Assembly (NCBI GenBank): GCA_040509055.1
Contig: JBEVLT010000332.1
Location: forward strand, 1 to 6,277
Source of the DNA: JAJKIP01 sp040509055
GTDB taxonomy: Bacteria; Bacteroidota; Bacteroidia; Chitinophagales; Chitinophagaceae
Reading direction: 5' to 3'
Length of the DNA stretch: 6,277 bases
The notes beneath the pieces were generated by a model. It was given only the letters and a program-made list of their open reading frames with translations. It had not been told where the DNA came from and ran no database searches. Positions 1-5,668 of this stretch are shown here, one piece after another. Made by a program: the position numbers and the translations under genes. Within the stretch, counting starts at the first letter, position 1; each line of letters opens with the position of its first letter.

Positions 1-70
1 TACAGGAAAAAAAAGAAAGGACGAGGGTCGAAAACAACATGAATGCCAGGGGAATAGTTATTTTTTTCAT
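1..70 (-). CDS. Putative lipoprotein, N-terminal fragment (cut by left window edge)
   Basis: Reading the minus strand from ATG at 70 gives 23 codons before the window ends. The peptide begins MKKITIPLAF, continues with a hydrophobic stretch, and ends LVLSFFSC. A short lysine-rich N-terminus, a hydrophobic core and a cysteine at residue 23 after F-F-S are what is expected of a lipoprotein signal peptide (signal peptidase II). The -3 residue is F rather than the classic L, a variation that Bacteroidota tolerate. The start lies 43 bases downstream of the receptor stop codon on the same strand, and I see no terminator between them, so the two are probably co-transcribed. By position, it is likely a surface or periplasmic partner of the receptor, such as a ligand-binding or ligand-processing lipoprotein. 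Which family it belongs to cannot be told from 23 residues. The leader was called from signal features alone, since the fragment is too short for a length-based gene call. Confidence 0.75.
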   Translation of the reverse strand, partial: MKKITIPLAFMLFSTLVLSFFSC

Positions 71-113
71 CGTATATGAGTTGGAATGGTTTATTAAATG
101 GATCAATGCCGCC

Positions 114-3100
114 TTACCGGATGAAATAACTGATGGTCAACCCATAGGTTATACCAGGAGTCAGTTTCTGCGTCAGCATATCTTTATCCGCGTCGTAAAA
201 AAGAAACCGGGTGGAATAATGCCCCTTTTTGGCCTCCGTCATTTCCGCTTCTGTTCCAAAATTCCGGTACGTGACAATCTCCTCATTCAGGATATTACCA
301 ATATTGAACCTGGCTTCTGCCCGCTGATTCAGGAAACGGCACGCGATCTGTGCATCCAGCGAACGTAATGGTTTTTCATACTGGGAACCTATTGCATCCT
401 GTTCGAAAATCATCATCCTGCCGCTCATGGCATTGTAGCTAAGGCTGATGTGAAGGAGCTTGTCGTCATAGTACAGGCCTGCGTTGCCGGTGTAGTTGCT
501 TTGACCCATCAAAGGGCGTTTTTCCTCCTTGCCGGTTTTGACCTCCGGCACCACCACATTGCCATTCACCCTGTTGATCTCTTCTTCCATGGGCGTAACC
601 TTGCTGGCGAGAGCTGTAAAATTTCCATAGAGAGTAAGGTTCCTGATAAACCGCACTCCTGTAAAATCCAGTGATTTGCGCATTTCCAGTTCCACACCAT
701 AGTTGTGGCTCTTATAATTATTCTTCAGCGTGTACACATTTTGCGACTGGTATTTGAATATCTCCATGGGGTATTTTACATCTTTATAGAAAAGAGAGGC
801 AGACAATACTTCACCGGCAGAAGGATACCATTCCAGCCTTAAGTCATAATTATTGAACCGCGTCGACCGCAGCAGGTCGGATATGTATTCCCCACCCAGC
901 TCAAAATCGTACTCCCGGAAAACAGACATTTCACGCAGATCGGGACGGATAATGCTTTTGGCATAGGCCAGCCTGAGATTCATTTTTGGCGTTATGCTGA
1001 ACGAGAGGTTTACAGAAGGAAACAGGTTCCAGTTCTTTTCCCTGCTATAAAGAGCGCTGAAGTCAAGCTTGTCGTTGTTTGGGCGCGAACTGTTGATCTC
1101 GCCGACAATCCTGTCCAGCGCCTGGTTGGTACTGTTGATATCAAAATATTCAGCCCGTAGCCCCCACACGATACGCAGCTTTTTGAACAGCTGGTTGTCA
1201 AACATACCGTATACGGCATGAAGCAATGCTGCACGGTTATAATCATCTCCAAAACGGGAAACAATGCTTTTTCCGCCCTCAAAAAAATCACCTACAGGGA
1301 GCAGATTGTTGCGTGGCAACGGCTTATCGCCGATAAGCGCTACATAAAAGCTGCGGTCTTTGTACCAGCCTGCATACCCCGTTTTAAAACTGTTTTTTGT
1401 CTTTCCTATCCTGAAAGGCAGCAGGACGGACCCCTCCCAGCCAATATTCTTTTCAACCGCTTTGGAGAACAGGCGGAGGTATCCTTCGCTGATCCCTTCA
1501 CTCACGGCGCTTACAATATTGAACTCATTGTACGGGAAAGAAAAAGCATTCGTTGGCGCCGACCATATCAGTATATGGTTATCCGGCCGCTCCCTTTCCA
1601 CATAGGTATAGTTGCCCAGCCAGTTCAGCTGGATCCCTTTCCTGCCGATATCATGCTGTCCTTTCAGGCGGCTTTGCCACAAGCTGGTCCGTTGTACTTT
1701 TTCTGCAAGCGCATAACTGTTCTCACCTGAGTTATGATGGGTGCCTTTCCCGAAATTCACCTGCTCGTCAAGCAGCCGGGTAAAGAAGTTCTGCCAGCTG
1801 ATCTTTGCCTTCGGCGCATCATAGCCGGCTCCGGCCACAGCCCCGATATTCGTTGTAAAACCATATTGATTCCCGCGCAGCAACCCTGCTCCGTGATCCG
1901 TCAACGATCCGTTTTCGAAACCGAACCGTTCTGAAACCAATTGCTGTATGCTCTGTGTATTGCGATAACTGGCTGCCGCAATAAAACCAAGCCTGCGTTG
2001 TTTATCCGTACTCAATGCCTTTACCCTGCCAAAAGACAGCTGGTAGTTTTGCGAAGGCATCGCTTTGTAATAATAAGGCTCCCAGTTATTGCTTAAGATC
2101 GTCTCATCGGCATGTGCCTCCTGGTAGGCCCTGATCGCACTCAGTGAATGCCAGTTTTTCCTCCCAAACAAATTCCGGTGATCCGCATAGTCGCCCCGGT
2201 AGCCGTTGCCATCCCGCTTCAGCGACAGCTGCTCCTGGCCTGCGGTCAGACTGTTTACCGAGATACCGGTAGTAAGCGTGAGGAAATTTTCGGCAGGAAT
2301 ATCTTTGGTATTGATTTCCACCAGGCCTCCGCCAAATTCGGCACTCTTGTCCGGGGTGATGGTTTTACTGACCGTTATATTATCCACCATATTGGAAGGA
2401 ATAATATCGAATGAAAACTGTTTCCGGTTTAGTTCGGTGCTTGGCATTGCCTGCCCGTTCAGCAATGCCTGGTTGTACCGTTCGCTCAGTCCCCTGACTA
2501 CCACATATTTGTTATCCACGGTAGAAACGCCGCTGATACGTTTCAGGCTTTCACCGATGTTTTTATCCGGCGTCCTGGCGATCTGTTCCGCACTGATGCC
2601 ATCAGTAATCCCCGCAGCATTTTTCCGGCGACTATATAATGCGGCCACACTCTCTTTCTTCACAGATGATTTAACGACAACGCCGGCCAGGCTGCCTGTT
2701 TCCCGCCGGAGCGTTACATTCAGTTCAAAAATTTGATGGCCTGTTATTATATCCACGCCACCGATCTCCTTTGTACCATAACCGATATAGCTGATCATAG
2801 CGGTATAACTGCCCTGGGGGAGCAAAAGCGTAAACCCACCCTCCGTGTCCGTAGCCGTTGCCTGGTCACCGATGTGGATGGTAGCTCCCGGCACCGGATC
2901 ACCCGTCTCTTCGTCGATGATCTTACCCGCGATCTTACCCCGTGATCTGGAGGGTATTGCAACCGGCTTTGTTTCCGGTTTCGGACCCGGCCTTACTGAA
3001 ATGTTGCGGTCCCGGACGGCAAATTGCAATCCATAATTTTTCTGAAGCAGCAGCAGCGCTTCTCCCAGGTCCATTCCTTCTGCTTTGAAAACCGGGATGG

Positions 3101-3344
3101 CAATCACAGAAAGCTGCTCCCGGGCATAGGTGAAGCTATAGCTGCTTTGCCGGTCGATCGCCTCGATCAGGCTTAAAGCTGTCGTCTGGCTTTGGGTCAC
3201 CGTTACTTTTTCTTTCAGTGCAGATAGCTGCGCTGTTGCCGGCAGGCTGCAGCCTGCCATCATTGCCAGGAACAGGTATCGAAAAACCGCCGCCTGGAAC
3301 CGGTTTTTGCACTCAGGATTTTTTTCTCTAAAATTGTGGCTCAT
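114..3344 (-). CDS. TonB-dependent outer-membrane receptor with N-terminal STN signalling domain
   Basis: Protein of 1076 residues. Start chosen at ATG 3344: the frame stays open to 3398, but those 18 extra codons would read through a terminator-like hairpin and would put a hydrophilic tail in front of the signal peptide. Domains in order: signal peptide (about 1-38, hydrophobic core YLFLAMMAG, likely cut after ATA before Q39); STN domain (about 45-118, including EAIDRQSSYSFTYA and GEALLLLQKNYGLQF), the part that talks to FecR anti-sigma factors; a carboxypeptidase-regulatory-like beta-sandwich (about 136-215, with GKIIDEETGDPVPGATI and DTEGGFTL); a plug (about 225-347, with VVVRGLSERYNQALLNG, PSTELNRKQFSFDIIPS and EFGGGLVEINTKDIP); then a 22-strand-type barrel to the C-terminus, which ends in the amphipathic YGLTISYFIR. 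It should import an unknown ligand across the outer membrane using TonB energy and report ligand occupancy to the upstream FecR/sigma pair. The plug resembles the RGLSERYN type, not classic SusC, and no SusD gene is visible. Substrate unknown. Confidence 0.95.
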   Translation of the reverse strand: MSHNFREKNPECKNRFQAAVFRYLFLAMMAGCSLPATAQLSALKEKVTVTQSQTTALSLIEAIDRQSSYSFTYAREQLSVIAIPVFKAEGMDLGEALLLLQKNYGLQFAVRDRNISVRPGPKPETKPVAIPSRSRGKIAGKIIDEETGDPVPGATIHIGDQATATDTEGGFTLLLPQGSYTAMISYIGYGTKEIGGVDIITGHQIFELNVTLRRETGSLAGVVVKSSVKKESVAALYSRRKNAAGITDGISAEQIARTPDKNIGESLKRISGVSTVDNKYVVVRGLSERYNQALLNGQAMPSTELNRKQFSFDIIPSNMVDNITVSKTITPDKSAEFGGGLVEINTKDIPAENFLTLTTGISVNSLTAGQEQLSLKRDGNGYRGDYADHRNLFGRKNWHSLSAIRAYQEAHADETILSNNWEPYYYKAMPSQNYQLSFGRVKALSTDKQRRLGFIAAASYRNTQSIQQLVSERFGFENGSLTDHGAGLLRGNQYGFTTNIGAVAGAGYDAPKAKISWQNFFTRLLDEQVNFGKGTHHNSGENSYALAEKVQRTSLWQSRLKGQHDIGRKGIQLNWLGNYTYVERERPDNHILIWSAPTNAFSFPYNEFNIVSAVSEGISEGYLRLFSKAVEKNIGWEGSVLLPFRIGKTKNSFKTGYAGWYKDRSFYVALIGDKPLPRNNLLPVGDFFEGGKSIVSRFGDDYNRAALLHAVYGMFDNQLFKKLRIVWGLRAEYFDINSTNQALDRIVGEINSSRPNNDKLDFSALYSREKNWNLFPSVNLSFSITPKMNLRLAYAKSIIRPDLREMSVFREYDFELGGEYISDLLRSTRFNNYDLRLEWYPSAGEVLSASLFYKDVKYPMEIFKYQSQNVYTLKNNYKSHNYGVELEMRKSLDFTGVRFIRNLTLYGNFTALASKVTPMEEEINRVNGNVVVPEVKTGKEEKRPLMGQSNYTGNAGLYYDDKLLHISLSYNAMSGRMMIFEQDAIGSQYEKPLRSLDAQIACRFLNQRAEARFNIGNILNEEIVTYRNFGTEAEMTEAKKGHYSTRFLFYDADKDMLTQKLTPGITYGLTISYFIR

Positions 3345-3375
3345 ACTGATTCTTGTGTTTTTAATGCAAGTATTC

Positions 3376-3410
3376 AAATAAGGAGGTGTTCGCTGCACCT
3401 CCTTTTATTT
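3376..3410 (-). terminator. Terminator-like hairpin / possible attenuator between fecR and the receptor gene
   Basis: Perfect 9-bp inverted repeat: AAGGAGGTG at 3380-3388 and CACCTCCTT at 3396-3404, with a 7-base loop. Flanking AAATA and TATTT extend the arms if a 2-base bulge is allowed. In the minus-strand transcript the stem is preceded by an A-rich run and followed by the short U-rich tract TTATTTG, so it looks like a weak intrinsic terminator. It sits 15 bases after the fecR stop codon (3426) and about 30 bases before the receptor ATG (3344). It could partially terminate transcription so that the sigma-fecR and receptor segments are made in different amounts, or it could protect mRNA ends. 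The U-tract is short and interrupted, so complete termination is doubtful. Confidence 0.55.
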
Positions 3411-3425
3411 ATGGAGACAAATGGT

Positions 3426-4385
3426 TTACCGGACGATGATCACGCTGTCTTTTACGGTATAAGAAAGATGATGGGCAAACAGCAGATTGGACAGGACATT
3501 CTGCCAGCTTGTTTTGCCAAAGGAGGCAGTAACGGTTTTATTGGCCAGCTGCTTTTGCCGGTAATCTATTTTCAACTGGTAGCGCACCGCCAGCCTGTCC
3601 AGCGCATCCGTGAGCGGGATGCCGTTAAATGAAAGCCCCCCGTTTGTCCAGGCTGTCACGTCTGTGGCAAAAGAGGTAGTGGACATTTGCCGGGTCGACC
3701 GGTCGTAGCGGAGAAATTCTCCTGGTGTCAGCAGGCTTTTCCGGGCAGGTTCGGTTACAGATGTAACAGCGACCTTTCCTTCCGTCAGGGCAACCTGTAT
3801 CTGTCCTTCACTTTTACGGGCTTCTACATTAAAAGCCGTTCCGAGTGCCCGGGTTTCCAGCTCATCCGTTTGCACGATAAAAGGGCGCAAGCTATCCTTG
3901 TACACGGTAAAGTATCCTTCACCCTGCAGGGTCACCCTTCTTTCGGCCTTATTATAACCGGCATCATATTCCAGGGAAGAGTAAATATTCAGTGTGACCC
4001 CGGTACCGTCAGGCAATATCAGCCTCTTAACCGATTTTCCATCGGTCGTATAGGTATGGTTCTGAACAATTTGTTTTTCGGAAGTTTGCCGCATCATCCA
4101 GATGCCGCCGGTAATAAGCAGGCCCAGCAAAACCGCGGCAACTGCAATGGCCCGTTTGCCTCCCCGGCTTTTTTGCAACGCTATAGCCGGATCGGTTGCC
4201 AGCAGGATATTGCCCCAGATCCTTTGCTGCCGCTGCAGGCGTTCCGTTTCGTTCAAAGCGGTTTCCTGCTCACTGATGTCCAGCCTCCACAGCCATTGCC
4301 AGAATAAAGATCGGTCCTGCCCGTTTGCCTTGCGTTGCATAAACCGGGTAAAAAGCCGGTTCAACTTTCTTTTATAGGGTGTCAT
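3426..4385 (-). CDS. FecR-family anti-sigma factor (single-pass inner-membrane protein, DUF4974-type C-terminus)
   Basis: Protein of 319 residues, a normal length for Bacteroidota FecR proteins. ATG 4385 was chosen because the longer in-frame reading would overlap the sigma gene and add a Cys-rich, non-family N-terminus. Layout: a basic cytoplasmic region (1-77) with FTRFMQRKANG and SLFWQWLWRLD, expected to bind the sigma factor; one transmembrane segment (about 79-97, AVAAVLLGLLITGGIW); a periplasmic FecR domain (about 110-210) with LPDGTGVTLNIYSSLEY, the typical RRVTLQGEGYFTV, and TRALGTAFNV-like ETRALGTAFNVEAR; and a C-terminal DUF4974/STN-like domain (about 250-319) with FNGIPLTDALDRLAVRYQL, ending in DSVIIVR. 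It should hold the ECF sigma factor at the membrane and change its activity when the STN domain of the receptor signals ligand occupancy. It begins 52 bases after the sigma stop codon, with the receptor gene next downstream, so the signalling chain is encoded in order. Confidence 0.95.
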   Translation of the reverse strand: MTPYKRKLNRLFTRFMQRKANGQDRSLFWQWLWRLDISEQETALNETERLQRQQRIWGNILLATDPAIALQKSRGGKRAIAVAAVLLGLLITGGIWMMRQTSEKQIVQNHTYTTDGKSVKRLILPDGTGVTLNIYSSLEYDAGYNKAERRVTLQGEGYFTVYKDSLRPFIVQTDELETRALGTAFNVEARKSEGQIQVALTEGKVAVTSVTEPARKSLLTPGEFLRYDRSTRQMSTTSFATDVTAWTNGGLSFNGIPLTDALDRLAVRYQLKIDYRQKQLANKTVTASFGKTSWQNVLSNLLFAHHLSYTVKDSVIIVR

Positions 4386-4403
4386 ACACCTACTAATTGC
4401 ACG

Positions 4404-4433
4404 ACACCGTAAAACGGGGGAATGACACGGTGT
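4404..4433 (-). other. Inverted repeat in the sigma-fecR gap
   Basis: ACACCGT at 4404-4410 pairs with ACGGTGT at 4427-4433 across a 16-base loop, lying just after the sigma stop codon (4438) and 18 bases before the fecR ATG (4385). An alternative short hairpin, CCGT-AAA-ACGG at 4407-4417, uses part of the same left arm, so two mutually exclusive folds are possible. No U-tract follows on the minus strand, so this is not a convincing terminator. It could affect fecR translation or mRNA stability, or be chance. Confidence 0.35.
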
Positions 4434-4437
4434 TAAT

Positions 4438-5055
4438 TTAATATGAACTCTCCAGCATGGATAAAAAAAGCGGTAGCAGCAGCGCTCCGGGAGGATATTG
4501 TTCACCTGCCTTTCGCAGGCGGCTCATGGCTATTTTCAGGTGGGATTTTACCGATTCGGCAGAAATACCGAGCTGCGCTGCAATAGCGGCTACCGGCTCG
4601 CCCTGGTAATGCCTCAGGGAAAATACCAGCCTCATTTGCGAAGGCATCAGTGCAACGGTCTGGTCGATGATGTCCCGGAGCTTGCCATACTCGGTTTCAA
4701 ATGAGAGATCGGCAAGTCCGGCGGTCTCCATAGCAGCTTTTGCAAACCGGGCGAAATCTTCATAATGCCTGTCGCGGAAACCTTTTTTCCGGAAATAATT
4801 AAATGTTTTCAGGTAAATGCAGGAAACCAGGTAGGTTTTAAGCGAAGAGGTAAGAATTACCGGATCTTTTTTACTCCACAACTCAATGAAAAGCTCCTGC
4901 ACCATGTCCTCAGCCTCCTTATCGTCACCGGTCTTTTTAAAAGCCAGGCTGTACAAGGGATGCCAGAACCGGTCAAATAATTGCTTAAATGCATCATCAT
5001 CCCTTTGCCGGATTCGTTCGAGCAGGTCAACATCTGTCAATATCGGGTGGAGCAT
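4438..5055 (-). CDS. RNA polymerase ECF sigma-70 factor, Bacteroidetes family
   Basis: Protein of 205 residues. ATG 5055 was chosen over the upstream in-frame start at 5103 because the predicted -7 promoter element lies between them and the sigma-like sequence only begins after MLHPILTDVDLLERI. Region 2 spans about 22-90, with AFKQLFDRFWHPLYSLAFKK, the conserved EDMVQELFIELW helix that contacts core polymerase, and LKTYLVSCIYLKTFNYFRKK for -10 recognition. Region 4 spans about 134-183, with LMPSQMRLVFSLRHYQGEP and the helix-turn-helix IAAQLGISAESVKSHLKIAM for -35 recognition. No region 3 lies between them, as expected for ECF factors. The last 20 residues carry a hydrophobic patch (ALLLPLFLSML), also common in this Bacteroidetes group. 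It is the first gene of the sigma-fecR-receptor cassette and most likely drives the receptor and the lipoprotein that follows. Its target promoter cannot be read from one window. Confidence 0.95.
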   Translation of the reverse strand: MLHPILTDVDLLERIRQRDDDAFKQLFDRFWHPLYSLAFKKTGDDKEAEDMVQELFIELWSKKDPVILTSSLKTYLVSCIYLKTFNYFRKKGFRDRHYEDFARFAKAAMETAGLADLSFETEYGKLRDIIDQTVALMPSQMRLVFSLRHYQGEPVAAIAAQLGISAESVKSHLKIAMSRLRKAGEQYPPGALLLPLFLSMLESSY

Positions 5056-5077
5056 GATAAAAGCGGAAAGGATTGCG

Positions 5078-5105
5078 CAAAAATAACCGGGGTATATTAT
5101 CAAAA
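5078..5105 (-). promoter_or_regulatory. Candidate Bacteroidota housekeeping promoter for the sigma gene
   Basis: On the minus strand, TATTTTTG (5085-5078) exactly fits the Bacteroidota -7 consensus TAnnTTTG. A TTTTG at 5105-5101 can serve as the -33 element. The 15-base spacing is shorter than the usual 17 to 21, which weakens the call. Transcription would begin near 5071, leaving a short AT-rich leader of about 16 bases before the ATG at 5055 and no Shine-Dalgarno sequence, which is normal for this phylum. Confidence 0.45.
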
Positions 5106-5160
5106 TGTTACGGGCATACCCTTACCGATACAACAGCGCATCCAGGTTGCAGGAAAAATA

Positions 5161-5210
5161 AAAAACAAAGAGGGTACCTCCCTTGTAAGGAGACGCCCTC
5201 TTTTTGTTTT
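5161..5210 (-). terminator. Strong intrinsic terminator, probably bidirectional
   Basis: The outer stem pairs GAGGG (5170-5174) with CCCTC (5196-5200). A 3x3 internal loop leads to an inner stem, CTCCCT (5178-5183) with AAGGAG (5187-5192), closed by a TGT triloop; one inner pair is a G-T/U wobble. A/T runs flank both sides: in the minus-strand transcript the stem is followed by TTTGTTTTTTATTTTT, and on the plus strand by TTTTTGTTTT. It begins 44 bases after the stop codon of the small gene at 5255 and ends before the sigma promoter, so it separates the right-hand genes from the signalling cassette. Confidence 0.8.
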
Positions 5211-5254
5211 CACCGCTTTCCCGCTTCTGCAGCAGGGCCAGGTGTAAATAAGCG

Positions 5255-5503
5255 TTACAGGCACCGGGTTTGCCGGCCGGCTGCCATGGATTGTTTTCTC
5301 AGCTCTGCACGCAATCGTTTCTGAACGATCTCGTACCGGGCGATGAGCCGGCGCAGGGCGGAAAGATGCTCCCGGTACCGGCCATAGAGATCACAAAGCA
5401 ACCTGCTGTCGTGGCAAAACTCCTCATCCAGCGTTTCCATAACCGTTCGTTGGTCAAGCAGCTCCATAAACTTTTCATGCGCACGGGTACTGATGGCTGT
5501 CAT
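5255..5503 (-). CDS. Small helical protein of unknown function (82 residues)
   Basis: I do not recognise this protein. The frame can be extended upstream to a TTG at 5584, but ATG 5503 is preferred: it is preceded by an AT-rich leader (ATTATTTTTAT) typical of starts in this phylum, and the extension is Cys- and Trp-rich and unlike the rest. The protein is highly charged and predicted by eye to be almost fully helical, with leucines, arginines and glutamates spaced as in a coiled coil from about residue 10 to 72 (for example HLSALRRLIARYEIVQKRLR). It contains two cysteines in FCHDSRLLCD plus one near the C-terminus. There is no signal peptide or membrane segment, so it is probably cytoplasmic. 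The basic C-terminal third could bind nucleic acid or a partner protein, but that is a guess. A strong terminator follows at 5210-5161, which supports a real transcript ending here. Confidence 0.6.
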   Translation of the reverse strand: MTAISTRAHEKFMELLDQRTVMETLDEEFCHDSRLLCDLYGRYREHLSALRRLIARYEIVQKRLRAELRKQSMAAGRQTRCL

Positions 5504-5668
5504 ATAAAAATAATGTTTCTCCGTTCGGTCACAATTTATACAGGGGCTTGCCCATCTGCCACATCCTTCATCGGTGCTAACCAAAGCCTGGCCTCAAGAG
5601 TATGCTTAGCAAATTGCTGGTTTCATAGTACTGATCAGGAGTCGCTTTTCCATGCTCCGGCCGTTCAT

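Noticed and set aside
1218..1730. 170-codon open frame on the plus strand
   Set aside because: It is fully antisense to the receptor barrel, has low-complexity-like composition and no domain. The receptor frame is clearly the coding one here.
2206..2736. 176-codon open frame on the plus strand
   Set aside because: Antisense to the receptor plug and N-terminal domains, which show strong family motifs; no recognisable protein features.
3345..3398. 18-codon upstream extension of the receptor gene
   Set aside because: It would overlap the intergenic hairpin and place a hydrophilic stretch before the signal peptide; ATG 3344 fits better.
3687..4307. 206-codon open frame on the plus strand
   Set aside because: Antisense to fecR, whose domain order is complete; the plus-strand product has no recognisable motif.
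5504..5668. Gap upstream of the small gene, including a 14-codon frame at about 5657-5613 on the minus strand and a short palindrome AGCAAATTGCT at 5608-5618
   Set aside because: The peptide is too short and has no leader-peptide hallmark. The palindrome is small, no TAnnTTTG promoter match was found, and no riboswitch class could be recognised.
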